From contig SIJG01000020.1 of NCBI GenBank assembly GCA_023374025.1, forward strand, positions 1,539,020 through 1,603,019: a stretch of DNA of 64,000 nt, in the 5' to 3' direction. The translations under genes were made by a program, and so were the position numbers. The DNA is from Heterodera schachtii (Eukaryota; Nematoda; Chromadorea; Rhabditida; Heteroderidae). Under the pieces are notes generated by a model. It was given only the letters and a program-made list of their open reading frames with translations. It searched no databases and was not told where the DNA came from. This document shows positions 26,101 through 36,900 of the stretch, one piece after another (positions within the stretch are counted from its first letter, which is position 1; each line of letters begins with the position of its first letter).

Positions 26101-29100
26101 AGACGGTGCCGTCTGAGCTGCTCAACTTCGACTTTGGCTTCTGTCCATCGCGTGACGCTCAGCTGGTGGCTAAAAATGCGGACAAACACTTTGCCAAGGA
26201 CCGGGTAAATTATTGTTTTAGTCACAAAAAAATGGGGACGGGACAAAATCTCGCCGCAGAAATTTCAAAACAAAAAAAATTTTTCATACGAAATTTTTCA
26301 AGAAAAAAATTCTTAGAAAATTTTTTTATAAGAAAATTTAAAGAAAAAAACTATTTGCTAAGTTTTTTTTTGAAAATTTTTCGAAAAACAGTAAATAAAA
26401 AAAATTGCTGAAAAATTTTCAACAATTTTTTTCTTTAAATTTTCTTATAAAAAAATTTTTCTAAGAATTTTTTCCTTGAAAAATTTCTAAGTTTGAATTT
26501 TTTTTTTTTTGAAATTTCTGCGGCGAGATTTCGGCCGGCGAGATTTTGGGGTGCACCCCAAAAAATTCAATGATTTTTTCAAAATTTTCAAACCTTTTTT
26601 CATGAAAATTTCTAAGTTTGAAAAAAATTATTTTTAAATTTCTGCGGCTATATTTTGTCTCGGCGATATTTTGGGGTATACCTACCTGTATGAAATATGT
26701 ACAAAAAATGTAAATAAAATCCCAAATCCCATTAATTTTTGTAATATGTCGTTGTGCACTGACAGGTGATGTACAAGTACTGGTACCAACGCAACCGTTT
26801 CTTCAGCAAACTGAACAATGGCATTCTGATGGACCGGGGTAATAATGATTAATTGGGTTGGATCGAATGTTTTCATAAAAAAATTACTCTCCCCAATTTT
26901 GCCCCCAGAGGGTTGGTTTTCGGTGACGCCCGAGCGCGTGGCACGCCATGTTGCAGACCGGGTGGTGCTGTTGCGCGACTGCACCGTGCTCGACGCGTTC
27001 ACCGGTGTTGGCGGCAACGCCATTCAGTTCGCGTTGCGCGGGGCGTACGGTCGGTTGTGATGGGGTGGAAGGAAATAAATTGCCAAAAATAAAATACGTA
27101 ATTGGACAAATTTATTTTCCGCCGATTTTTCAGTGATCGCTGTTGACATTGACCCGGTGAAGTTGCGCTGTGCTCGGCAAAATGCGCGTATTTATGGTCA
27201 GTGTTTTGTTTTGTTGCCAATTTTCGGGGGTTTTTTTTTTTTTTGTATTTTTTATGAATACAATATTTCGCCGCAGAAATTTCAAAAAAAAAATTCAAAC
27301 TTAACCCTCGAGATTTTTTGTAAGCAAATATAAAGGGAAAAAAAATTTTTTAAAAATTTTTTTGACAAATAACTAATTGTAAGTTTTTTAAAAACTTTCT
27401 TGTAATTTTCTGATTTTTTTTGAAAAATTTTTGAAATTTATTTTTGAAATTTCTGCGGCGAGATTTTGGGGTGTACCAGAATTTTACCCCTCGGGGTAGG
27501 GGCGATGGGTACCCTGTGGGTTCAATTCCCCTTCCCCCCCCCCCCCAATTTTTTCGAATTTTATTTTTTTTAAAAAAATTGTTTTCTTAAGCCCCCCCCC
27601 CCCCTCTTTAATTTCCACTGAATTTAGGCGTTGAAAATCGCATTTGCTTCATCTGTGGCAGCTTTTTCCATGTCGCCGCTTCAATGTTCGGCGCCCGGGG
27701 GGCAAAGGAGCGCAAAAAGCAAACGGAGGAGGAGGGAAAGGGGGCGGAGGAGAACACAACGACGAAAACGGAGATTGGGTGAGAGAGAGAAACCAATGGA
27801 AAACAGCCAAATTATGGAAGAAATATTATTTATTTAAATAAAATATTTTGGGTGCACCCCAAAATATCGCCGAAGAAATTTTAAAAATAAATTTTTCAAA
27901 CCTAGAAATTTTTCACAAAAAAATTCCTAGGAAATTTCTTAGTAAGAAAATTTCAAGAAAAAAAAAATTTTGAAAAATTTTTTATCGCTTTTTTCGAAAT
28001 TTTATGAAAATTGCTAAGTTTTTTTTTGAAAAATTTACCAAAAAAATTTTCAACGATTTTTTTCTTGAAATTTTCTTACTAAGAAATTTCCTAGGAATTT
28101 TTTTATGAAAAATTTCTAGGTTTGAAAAATTTTTTGTAAAAAATTTCTGCGGCGATATTTTGTCTCGGCGATATTTCAGGCGGCGATATTTTGTCGCGGC
28201 GATATTTCGGCCGGCGATATTTTGTCGCGGCGATATTTCGGCCGGCGATATTTTGTCGCGGCGATATTTCGGCCGGCGATATTTTGTCGCGGCGATATTT
28301 CGGCCGGCGATATTTTGTCGCGGCGATATTTCGGCCGGCGATATTTTGTCCCGTTCCGAATATTTTTGGGCAAAATTGGGCAACAAAACCCCCACTTTTT
28401 ACTAATAAATCAGTGAGAAAATTCCGATAGGACCAACAATGCATGGCTTCTCCACCTCCACTTCTGAATTTAATAGGAAAATAGAATTCATTCACTTCTA
28501 TAATAATTTTACAAATTAATTATCTTCTGTATAAAAATTTGAAAATTTCAAAAGGTTTTTTCAAAAATTTTCTAAAATCTCTTGAAAAATTTTCAAGTAA
28601 TTTTTTTTTGAAATTGACTTCCTACAAATTTTCTATGATTCTTTTTTCCCGAAAAATTTATAAAATTGAAATTTTATTAGAAAATATTCTTATGTTTCAG
28701 TTATCCGCACGGCGTCGACGCGGTGTTTCTCAGTCCGCCCTGGGGCGGGCCCGCCTATTTGCACAGGGACCGTCCGTTTGACCTGCTCGCCGACATGGAG
28801 CCGAACGGGGTCCACATTTTCCGCGTGGCACAACAAATTTCGCCGAACATTGTCTACTTTTTGCCGAAAAACACCCGCACTGATCAGGTGTTTGTGGTGG
28901 TGATGGCTTACAATTAGCCGTTAATGGATGACTCATTGAAAAACAAAATTCGCAAAAGGACCAAAATTGCAATTTAAAAAAAACAAATTGAGTCCGGGAT
29001 CAAGCAGAAAATGATTTTCCATGTTCCGGATGCACTTTTATACGTTAATATAGTTTAGATCTCGGTAAAACTGATTTTTGTTTCGCCCCAATCCCGACAC

Positions 29101-29670
29101 GCTATACCTGGGACGGGTGGTAGGCAGATTCTCGAATAATAGTTTGGGTGGTACCCTCTTTTTCATACAAGTTTTATATTTAAATGTTCAAAATTTGAAT
29201 TTTGTTCGAATTCGGTTCCAGTAGTTGCTAATTGGTTAAATTGATGTCACACTCATGATCAGCGTCCTCAAAAACCCCAAGAAAATGTTTTTATGATTTT
29301 TTGAATTTTTCGCAAAAAAGGGGTCGTACCATTTAAACGTTTACCGGGTTTAGTCACATTTGCGTCTCGGTCTCGGGACTTTTGCGCCTTTGCCCAAATC
29401 GTTTCAAATATAAATTTTTCGGTCCCAGATAGGAAAACATAAACATCGATCGAAGCTTATTCCAACATGTCCAATGCCGGCTTTTTCCATGAGCATTCCA
29501 TTCCATTACGTTCCCCTAGGGGGTCGTCTCTTACAACAATTACTCATTTTCTAAATTTCCAGTTAATTGCATTGGCTGGCCCCGGTGGCTGTGTGGAGTT
29601 GGAGCAAACGGTGCTGAACGAGAAGATCAAGGCGTTGCATGCTTATTTTGGCATGTTGGCGGCCAATTGA
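23128..29670 (+). CDS. TGS1: TGS1, RNA cap trimethylguanosine synthase
   Basis: A twelve-exon gene of 562 codons: 23128-23342, 24312-24630, 24872-24930, 24988-25053, 25594-25798, 26103-26204, 26766-26838, 26909-27049, 27134-27196, 27628-27778, 28701-28887, 29563-29670. The enzyme uses S-adenosylmethionine to convert m7G caps of snRNA, snoRNA and, in nematodes, spliced-leader RNA to 2,2,7-trimethylguanosine. Seen: SAM motif [10 protein letters not shown] (about 375-383), acidic motif II VDIDP (about 398), catalytic SPPWGGP (476-482) with the cap-stacking Trp, and C-terminal AGPGG plus AYFG. Exon 1 (CIFTRVFLE) and the DIDLISMG start of exon 2 align with the conserved TGS1 N-terminus, which fixes the first splice. 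The ATG at 23173 is an alternative start. Exon 2 is low-complexity (Asp/Ala/Gly/Gln). Exon 10 carries a Lys/Glu-rich insert (about 436-465) just before the catalytic motif. Confidence 0.93.
26240..26545. repeat. Foldback repeat in TGS1 intron 6
   Basis: Two arms are near-inverted copies built on GCCGCAGAAATTTC, CAAGAAAAAAATTCTTAG and TATAAGAAAATTT, meeting near 26400. The ends read CTCGCCGCAG and CTGCGGCGAG. The same arms recur in introns 9 and 10, so it is a MITE-like family. Confidence 0.6.
27258..27480. repeat. Foldback repeat in TGS1 intron 9
   Basis: A shorter relative of the intron 6 element. It begins TTTCGCCGCAGAAATTTC, ends GAAATTTCTGCGGCGAG and is followed by GGGGTGTACC. It has no coding capacity. 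Confidence 0.5.
27845..28355. repeat. Foldback repeat with 31-bp tandem array in TGS1 intron 10
   Basis: Left arm about 27850-27990 and right arm about 28030-28160 are inverted copies (CCTAGGAAATTTCTTAGTAAG and its complement). The right side continues into a tandem array starting at 28151, 28182, 28213, 28244, 28275, 28306 and 28337, a constant 31-bp step. Each unit is GGCGATATTTTGTC plus CGGCGATATTTCGGC, so the array itself also alternates between two half-units. ORFs through it are artefacts. Confidence 0.8.
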
Positions 29671-30020
29671 GACTCTCGTCTTTTGTCACACTTTTCTTTG
29701 GTTGTTTACACTCACGGATTATCTCAAATTATTATCTCTTTGAATTCGTTGCTTTTCCTTTTTTGTTGATCATTTTGAAAATTCTGATATTGTTTCACTT
29801 TCTCTTGCGACAAATTTTCCAATAAATTTTCCCAATTAATAATTTATAAGCACAAAACAAAAAAAATGAGACTGAAAACTGAACAAAAACAAATAAATAA
29901 AATATAAAATTGATATAAAATTATTATGAGAAAAAAGGCTCAGCAAAAAAATTTTTGCAATTGTTCACCTTTTCGCGACTGACAAATTTATTCGTCTCAA
30001 ACATTCTTTAATAATTTGTA
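29642..30020 (+). repeat. TGS1 3' end and flank, source of duplications
   Basis: The last TGS1 codons and 3' flank (29642-29850) recur at 33381-33589 with almost no change. Less similar copies lie near 36525-36650 and 46595-46830, and the following part (29925-30020) recurs near 34240-34340 and 45020-45075. The source is assigned to the copy attached to the intact gene. Confidence 0.75.
29821..29826 (+). terminator. TGS1 poly(A) signal
   Basis: AATAAA lies about 150 bp after the TGS1 stop codon, in a T-rich 3' flank that is duplicated elsewhere in the window. Confidence 0.45.
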
Positions 30021-30194
30021 TAATATTCAAAAATAAATAAATTTAAAACTACGAAATTATTTTAAAACATTTTTTTAAAACCTCAAGTATTAATTGATTT
30101 TTCAAAAAAAAAAATTTTATCCATTCGGACTCATTTTGAGATAAATAGCTTAAGAATGATAATATTTGATAAATTTTTCGTTTTTTTTTTGGAC

Positions 30195-30340
30195 TTTTTT
30201 GTTGGTCCCTTTAGTCTTCCTATGAGGCGGGTGTCTATGGTTCAAATCCACTTGGCTGTGAGCTTCTTTTTCGCACCGCCCAACTCCAAAATTCAATAAA
30301 ACCCCAAAAAACACACCTAATTATCGATATAAATTAAAGT
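30195..30340 (+). repeat. tRNA-derived dispersed repeat, copy 1
   Basis: TCCTATGAGGCGGGTGTC is followed by a B-box (GGTTCAAATCC), then ACTTGGCTG and a non-tRNA tail with CTCCAAAATTCAAT. A close copy lies at 45205-45330. The shared tail beyond the tRNA-like part marks it as a SINE-like repeat and not a tRNA gene. Confidence 0.6.
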
Positions 30341-30392
30341 AAACCCCAAAAAAGTTTTCCCATTAACCAATTAACACAAAGAAAAAATGGTA

Positions 30393-30547
30393 GAATAACC
30401 GGCAATCTTTCGCGGTTCATTGGTCCCGTTTTTTTTATATAAAATTCTGAAATTCGTACTCAGCAGCTCAAATTAGTCCTAGAAAAGTGTTTCAGAATTT
30501 TATTTAAAAAAAACGAAACCAATGAATCGAAAGATTGCCGAATAACC
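30393..30547. mobile_element. 139-bp foldback MITE with 8-bp duplication
   Basis: The element is 30401-30539, with inverted ends GGCAATCTTTCG and CGAAAGATTGCC and a perfect GAATAACC duplication on both sides. The GGC terminus and 8-bp duplication are shared with elements at 45802-46281 and 61885-62516. Confidence 0.8.
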
Positions 30548-31056
30548 GTGCTATTAATGAAATTACTGTTGCGATACGGTAATGTGAAGACTTTGCTTCG
30601 TTACTTAAACGCATAACAGTAGTATCCCTTGCAGCAGAAGGGCTCCATAATTCATTTGTGTAGGAAAATTCAAGAATTGACCTACACACATTGACAATTT
30701 CCAAATAAAGTCTGAAAAATGACCAAAATTTCCATAAATTTTTGGGTCGTTTTTTAAAAATTTTAGCAAATTTTATGTGGGTGTGCTAAACATCAGGGAC
30801 GGCACGGAATTCTGATTCCCGAAATTTTTGGGGCCTCGGAATGTCATTTCTGCTAAATGATATGACCATGACTGTGAATTGTACGGTATTTATGCAAATT
30901 GAAACAACAACAATATGTTTAAAATGCATAAAATGAAAAGGAAAAAACTATAAGCTAAAGTGACAATGAAAGGAATGACAGTCGTCGAAATGAAAAAGTG
31001 GATAAATAAAAAAGGACAGATCGCCAAAAAGGTTCAATGGAAAAGCGAATGAATGA

Positions 31057-32005
31057 TCAATCGTTCAGCAACGGAGAAGTGTTTTCATCACCCGAACTTT
31101 GCTCAAGCCCAGAAACCTGAACCATTGTACTATCAATACGATCATAAGAGCCAATTTCTGCATCGTCTTCAAGCACTTTTCCATCGTAGTATGACAATCT
31201 TATATTTTTCAATTGAATGCCACTTTTCTCCTGGATCATTCGCCTTGACCATATCCTTCACTGATGAGACTTTTTCCGTTTCTTCGACAATTGGGAAGTA
31301 GTCCTTGTCTTTATAATGGCAGCCAATGTATAACTGACGTTTCAAAAAATTTCCTTTAATAGTAAATTTCATTTTTTTTGTTCCGGCCAATTTTTATGGG
31401 AATTAAAATTTTTTTCATTGAATATTTTTGGTCCTTTTTTTCAAACAGTATCCTTTTGTTCACCCAAATGGAAATTTTCCCTTTTTTTCTTTCATAAACT
31501 CCAAAAACCTTTCACTTTTTTCAATTTTCCCTAATTGTTTTTGTCCCAAATGGAAAACCATTTTTGAGTCGAAGTTTTTTTTTGCCAAAATTTTTTCTTT
31601 TTCCCTTTTTTCCTTTCCTCAAGAAAAAGGAATTTTTTTTTTTCATTTGTTTTACCTTTTCGCCAAATTTTTATTCTTTCATTTTCTTTTTCATCCAGAA
31701 TTTTTCCTTTTTTCACTTACTTTAATTTTAATTTAGCTAAATTTTTTTTCTTTTAATAATTCTTTCTTTTCCGTTCGGGGCCATTTTTTTATTTATTCCC
31801 AAATTTTTTCAATTGTTTTTTTCAATTTTCCACGATCTTTTCCTTCACTTTTAACACTGTGTCTGTCTTCTTTACATAAACAATGGCCTCTTTTATCACC
31901 TTTCACATAGATTTTTAATTTATCATCAGCAATAGATGATGGCATTATCATCAGCATAAGCATTGCTAGCCCAGCACAAATGCCGACGAAGCAAAACTGA
32001 TTCAT
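31057..32005 (-). pseudogene. Secreted ubiquitin-like gene A, damaged
   Basis: The N-terminus (from 32005) is MNQFCFVGICAGLAMLMLMI, a hydrophobic leader like those of the two sister genes, followed by KLKIYVKGDK, which resembles a ubiquitin beta1 strand. That reading frame stops near 31793. A second Ubl lies at 31057-31390, starting MKFTIKGNF. Its ubiquitin-like core is SSVKDMVK, then (in another frame) IQEKSGIQLKNIRL, LEDDAEIGSY and STMVQV, the order seen in ubiquitin (helix, beta3, beta5). So there is one frameshift within this Ubl near 31235-31245, and about 400 bp of Lys/Glu-rich, stop-containing DNA between the halves that could be intron or decay. Its promoter copy is intact. Either a pseudogene or a gene with an assembly indel and an unresolved intron. 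Confidence 0.55.
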
Positions 32006-32125
32006 TGGGGAAATTAATGGCAATTTGAAGGAATAAGGGAGGGGTAATTAGGAATGAAAGTGGAGGATGAAAGGACTGTTGCTTCACCACTGTCAAGGGC
32101 AGCCTTTTATGGAGCAGAATTTTAG
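32006..32125 (-). promoter_or_regulatory. Ubl-family promoter module, gene A
   Basis: Carries the shared block TTCACCACTGTCAAGGGCAG (plus-strand sense, near 32084-32103). The TATA-like CATAAAAG (minus strand, 32104-32111) is 99 bp upstream of the ATG. It is nearly identical to the orphan copy at 44100-44265. Confidence 0.65.
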
Positions 32126-32500
32126 TGATTTATTGAATTGGCAATTGAGTGATCACATTTAATTTTGCATTATTATAGTGAATTATTGAATAAGAAATTA
32201 AGTGATCACTTTGATTTAGCAGTGTTATAGTGATTTATTGAATTGGCAATTAACTGATCACTTTAATTTAGCATTATTATAGTGAATTATTGAATAAGAA
32301 ATTAAGTGATCACTTTGATTTAGCAGTGTTATAGTTATTTATTGAATTGGCAATTAACTGATCACTTTAATTTAGCATTATTATAGTGAATTATTGAATT
32401 AGAAATCAAGTGATCGCTTTAATTTGCATTATTATAGTGAATTATTGAATTCTAAATTAAGTGATCACTTCATTTGGCATTATTATAGTTAAATTTAAAT
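32120..32500. repeat. 52-bp tandem array with GTGATCAC palindrome
   Basis: Seven units begin at 32149, 32202, 32254, 32306, 32358, 32410 and 32461. Each carries AAGTGATCACTT or a one-base variant. Alternate units differ (GATTTAGCAGTGTTATAG against AATTTAGCATTATTATAG), giving a 104-bp higher-order period. The array is directly upstream of the gene A promoter. A shorter version with about three units lies upstream of the orphan promoter at 44225-44360. Confidence 0.8.
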
Positions 32501-32666
32501 TATTCTAGAGTTGAGCGGGACCGGGACCTAATCGGGTTGAAAACCCGGGACCTTTTGGCTGGGAAAACCGGGAATTCCCGGTCCCGGTCAAAACTGGTCA
32601 AAACCGGGACCTTGGTACTCAGTTGTCCGTGTTTTGGTGCCGGTCCCGCTCAACTCTACATTATTC
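32498..32666. mobile_element. 153-bp hAT-type MITE
   Basis: The element is 32506-32658, with ends TAGAGTTGAGCGGGACC and GGTCCCGCTCAACTCTA. The flanks AATTATTC and CATTATTC match in 7 of 8 bases. The interior is made of GGGACC/CCCGGT words. Confidence 0.8.
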
Positions 32667-32667
32667 G

Positions 32668-33246
32668 CATATCACTAGGGATCGTTTTTTATGTAAGAAA
32701 AATCGCGAAATATGTAAATAAAATATGTATAAAAAATGCTAAAATATGTAAGAAATATGTATAAAAAACCCAAAATATGTACCAATATGTAAATAAAACT
32801 TTTTTTAATGGTTATTTTTTTGGAAAAAAATCTTAGTAAAGGGTGAAACAGGCACAAAATGCCTTAAAAATTACCTAAATTGGCTTAGAATCACTTTTTA
32901 TTATTTTAAAAATTATTTTTGATATCTCATTTTTTAAAAAAAAAACAGATTTTTTGGGGTACATTTACAAAAAATTTCTATAAATTCTCAAAAATCCTCA
33001 AAATATGTAAAAAAAAAATGAAAATATGTACGAAAAATTGCAAAATATGTTCGAAAAAGTCCTAAATATGTAGAAAAATATGTACATATGTAATATGTAG
33101 AAAAATCCCAAAATATGTAAATAAAAGTCCCAACTTTTGTTCGCAAACACAAAAAAGAAAGTGTTTTTCCTACTATTTATAGCATGGAGAAAGAAGCCAG
33201 GAAAAAAATATGTATTTACATAAAAAAAACGATCCCTACATATCAC
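32668..33246. mobile_element. 563-bp hAT-type MITE made of ATATGTA words
   Basis: The element is 32676-33238, with perfect CATATCAC duplications, ends TAGGGATCGTTTTTTATGTA and TACATAAAAAAAACGATCCCTA. The body is largely iterated AAATATGTA. A truncated relative begins at about 43343 (TAGGGATGTCAATTTTATGT). Confidence 0.85.
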
Positions 33247-34780
33247 AGTTGCTAATTCAAATAAAATTTTGAATGAAAACTTTTTTTGTTTGCTTTTTTT
33301 CTTTTTTGGCATCGAGATAAATTTGTTTTTTAAAATTTAGTTTTAGTGACGAAACGATCAGTGACGAAATGATCGGCCACCTTATTTTGGCCTGTTGGCG
33401 GCCAATTGAGTCCCTCGTCTTTTGTCACACTTTTCTTTGGTTGTTTACACTCACGGATTATCTCAAATTATTATCTCTTTGAATTCGTTGCTTTTCCTTT
33501 TATGTTGATCATTTTGAAAATTCTGATATTGTTTCACTTTCTCTTGCGACAAATTTTCCAATAAATTTTCCCATTTAATAATTTATAAGTAGAGACCGCA
33601 AAAAAGGCATCAAAAATCGCAAAAAGGCACTATAATTAATAGGCACCAAAAAATTTAAAAAAAAGGCACGAAAATCCCGAAAAAGGCATGAAAAAAGGCA
33701 TTAAAATTTTTTTTATTAAGAATTTTTAGGGAGCAAAACACGTGAAACTTAATCAACACTTAATTTTGGTTATATTTCAATTGTAAATAAAATTCTTAAA
33801 TATTTAGAGTTTTTTTCGAATAAGGACATTTAGGGGTGTATTTTTTGAAATTTTTTCGGGTAATTTTTTAGGGGTGTATTTTCCTTCCCGATTTTATTGC
33901 ATTTTTAATGTATTCGGGAAAAAACGCCAAAAAGGCACCAAAACGGCAAAGTGCCAAAAAAGGCATTTAGGCACGAAACCCCGAAAAAGGCAAAAAAAAA
34001 AAGGAAAAAGTCAACGTAGAAGCCTCAAACCAAGTGAAAATGCATTTTTTATGCTTATTATATCGAGACGAATGCGCAGACAAAAAAGTCATATGCCTAA
34101 AATTCGGTCTCCATTTATAAGCAAAAATTCTCTCGTAGAATTTTTCGTCGAAATTTTTCATTAAGTTTTAAAAAAAAATTAATTTTAGAAATTTTTGAAC
34201 AATTTTCAAGGAAGGGCACTTTTAAGAAACGCGACAGCACAGATTTATTATGAGGAAAAAACCTAGCAAATAAAATTTTGCTATTATTCAATTTTTCGCG
34301 ACCGACAAGTCTATTCGCTTCGAATAATTCTTTAATTTGTGTGAAATTTAAAAAAATAATAAATTTGAAAAAGGTTTACGAAATTATTTTAAAAACAATC
34401 AAAAAAAATTTTTTTTTTAATCTATCAACGCCTGTAATCCTTCGGAATTGGTGTCCCGACAAAAAAGGGATAAAAAACAATTTTTTTTTTTGCGATTTTC
34501 TAAGTTAAAAATGGATTGTTCACGAATCCCGGCTCGGCTTAGCAAAATCATTGATATTGATTGGTTTTTCATCAAGTAATTGATTTTTTGTCCACATTCT
34601 GAATGATTTAGAATTCATAAATTTATGACAAAATTTTCATTTTGTCTCGGTCTCGATTCGAGAAAAGTCTCGGGTTTTTTGGGTCTTGGTCTCAAGTCTC
34701 GGGGTCGAGTCTCGGAAAATTTTCGGTCTCGAACAGCACTAATAACGACATAGCATCCTCCCATTGCCTTTTAAGCGCCC
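33239..34780. other. Repeat-derived DNA with TGS1 flank duplicate, no gene
   Basis: Contains the 209-bp TGS1 3'-end duplicate (33381-33589), a segment of iterated AAAAAGGCA words (33590-34000) that may be an hAT-type end (TAGAGACCGC) without a visible partner, a further piece of the TGS1 flank (34240-34340) and CTCGGTCTCGA-type iterations (34645-34730). No coding sequence is supported. Confidence 0.5.
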
Positions 34781-34962
34781 TTCGGGATCAGGGATATGCG
34801 AAATTTCTTGTCGTCCGCTTTTTTCATCATTTTTTGAGTTTCGTGTTTCGTTTTCGTCCAAGAAAAAATTTTCGTTTCGTTTTCGTGAAAAATAAATATT
34901 TTCAATTTCGCTTCCTTTTCAAAATGATTTTTTGGTTTTCGCACACCCCTGCTGTTCGGGAT
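34781..34962. mobile_element. 166-bp hAT-type MITE
   Basis: The element is 34789-34954, with perfect TTCGGGAT duplications on both sides. The ends are CAGGGATATGCGAAA and TTTTCGCACACCCCTG, followed by CTG at the right end. The interior carries iterated TTTCGTTTTCG, like the element at 275-439. Confidence 0.7.
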
Positions 34963-35474
34963 GAGTAATAAATGGGCGGGGTAGGAAGCCATTTCCGATC
35001 CCGGCCTTACAATAGCGACAAAATATAATCTCTTCAACGTTTTTAACTCATTTTTTTTTACCAAAAAGACTAAGCAAAAGAAAAGTTTACAAAAAAAATG
35101 AAATTTATACTGAAAACGAAAAAACAATATGTCGATAAAATCAGTGAAATGTGACAGTCGACGGAGAAATTGATATGAAAGAAAGATGATAGCCAAAAAG
35201 ATTTTACATAGATTTATAGAAAGAAATTGGGTCTGAGACATTTCATATGCCCAGACGAACTCAAAAAATCAGGTTTCTCGAAAATTTTTTGGTCATAGTT
35301 TTTGGAATCTTAAAATTTTTTGAAATTAGACAGGATAATAGAGAACATTTAGAGGCTATCGAATGATATCAAGAAGTAAAAACATTCTTGCTTTTAGCAA
35401 ACCTATTAGCAAAATTTTTTAAATTGATGGTTTTTGAGTAACGCCCATTTTGATGGTTTTAGGTGACCTCATAA

Positions 35475-35640
35475 CTATAGGGATACGATTTCTTCATCCG
35501 TTTTCATATAAATTTCATAATTTTTCTTAATTTTATAATATCCCATTGTTTTGTCATCCTTAAGCTCCTTATCATTTTCGCCCTTGAATGACCTTTTGCT
35601 TAGCTTGATCTTTTCTTCGAATTTGGCATTTTTCTCTCTT
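35475..35640 (-). pseudogene. Ubl gene fragment
   Basis: An open stretch of about 55 codons reads NAKFEEKIKLSKRSFK, then KELKDDKTMG. This is nearly the same as the second-last part of the multi-Ubl gene at 36861-39055 (NAKFEEKIKLSKSSFK, LKDDKTMDQ). No start codon, leader or N-terminal half is attached. The nearest promoter copy is over 300 bp upstream and separated by unrelated repeats. Confidence 0.65.
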
Positions 35641-35869
35641 TGTTAAAAAAAGACAAATTTTTTTCTGAAACAAAATGTATTCGATAGAAGAAAGAAAGGG
35701 GCTAGCCTTGGAATTTTGGTTTTCCTTTCCGAAAATTTTTGGGTTCTCTAAACGCTATCCAATTGAGCACTAGAGCAAGAGTTATCTAGTGTTCTTCCCC
35801 TACTATCTGGGAAAAAAGTCGGGGAGCTGGTATCAAATTCCCCGAATATTTTTATTTTTTCCCGAAATT

Positions 35870-35956
35870 GTCCGCAAATGTCCGTCCGCAAATGTCCGTC
35901 CGCAAATGTCCGCCCGCAAATGTCCGCCCGCAAATGTCCGTCCGCAAATGTCTGGA
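35870..35956. repeat. 14-bp tandem repeat
   Basis: About six contiguous units of CCGTCCGCAAATGT, with one CCG(C/T)CC variation between units. The repeat sits at the point where an orphan Ubl promoter loses its gene. Confidence 0.8.
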
Positions 35957-35957
35957 C

Positions 35958-36235
35958 GCGGTATAATTAGTTAATGTTAGGGATGTGGGGGGACTCTGTT
36001 ACTTCACCACTGCCAAGGGACGGCTTTTATGAGGAAAATTTCTACTCAAAAAATTTATATTTGTCAATCTAGTGATCACTTTCTGCGGCACAATTCTACT
36101 TTCTGCTCACTGTAAATGATCCTTCCCTTTACCCAAAGTGCCAATGGATGAATTATTAAGAAATGCGCCAATGAGTGTAAAACAAAAATTTCATAAATGT
36201 AAAGTAATTTTAGAGCCTTATTATTAGGGATGATT
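35958..36235 (-). promoter_or_regulatory. Orphan Ubl-family promoter
   Basis: Matches the gene D promoter (42920-43195) almost base for base, including TTCACCACTGCCAAGGGACG, CATAAAAG (36024-36031, minus strand), TGATCACTTTCTGCGGC and TTCTGCTCACT. Where the ATG and leader should follow there is instead the 14-bp repeat. The gene body has been lost or replaced. Confidence 0.7.
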
Positions 36236-36900
36236 TTTTTAGGTTTTGCCTGTTTTTCCTGTGTTCCCAGTGGCCTGAAACACACGAAAAACAAGTTTTT
36301 TTTTGGTGGTTCTTAAGCTACTTTTCGAGTTATTAGAGCCTTTTCAGGTGTTTATTAATGAAAAATATTTTCATTGAAAAATGGATGGTATAATCCGCCG
36401 AGGTGTCATCGAAAAACTGCGAAATCAGAATTTCGGTTGAAAAAAAAACAGAATTTTTTGCAAATTGTATTATTGAGAAATTGGGTTTCGGTTCGGTTAA
36501 ACGCCCGTGATCTACCCTAATTGTTAAACTAACGGATTATCTCTCAAATTCTCAGTTTTGAATTCATTTCTTTTCCATTTTACGTTTTTACACTGAAAAT
36601 TTTGATATTGTTTTACTTTCTCTTGCGAAAATTAATCGAAAAAATTTTCATTGATATGGATGGTATAATTCGAGGTGTCATCGAGAAACTGCGAAATCAG
36701 AATTTCGGGCTGAAAAATCAGATAACGCCAAAATAGGGTTTTTCAAAATTTTTTAGGCTCTTAAAATAAAAACCTAGAAAATAGGCACTATTTACTCGAA
36801 AAATATCTTAACAACCACCAAAAGAAACTTGTTTTTCGTGCGTTTCAGGTCACTGGAAGCTCAGGAAAAATGCTTTTGCCTAAAAATGTAATCCCTATTA
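36230..36900. repeat. Inverted dispersed repeat with GGCCTGAAAC end motif
   Basis: Left end TAGGGATGATTTTTTTAGG and right end CCTAAAAATGTAATCCCTA enclose two oppositely oriented copies of a dispersed word (GGCCTGAAACACACGAAAAA, then GGTGGTTCTTAAGC). The same word is found near 40485-40550, 43230-43300, 60285-60365 and 63415-63480. It ends immediately beside the 3' end of the multi-Ubl gene. Flanking bases do not form a clear duplication. Confidence 0.5.

Noticed and set aside
28151..28350. CRISPR-like array
   Set aside because: Units are contiguous without unique spacers, and the host is a eukaryote.
28103..28495. ORFs encoding repeated [19 protein letters not shown] units
   Set aside because: All frames of the 31-bp tandem array are open. 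It lies wholly inside a TGS1 intron and is repeat DNA.
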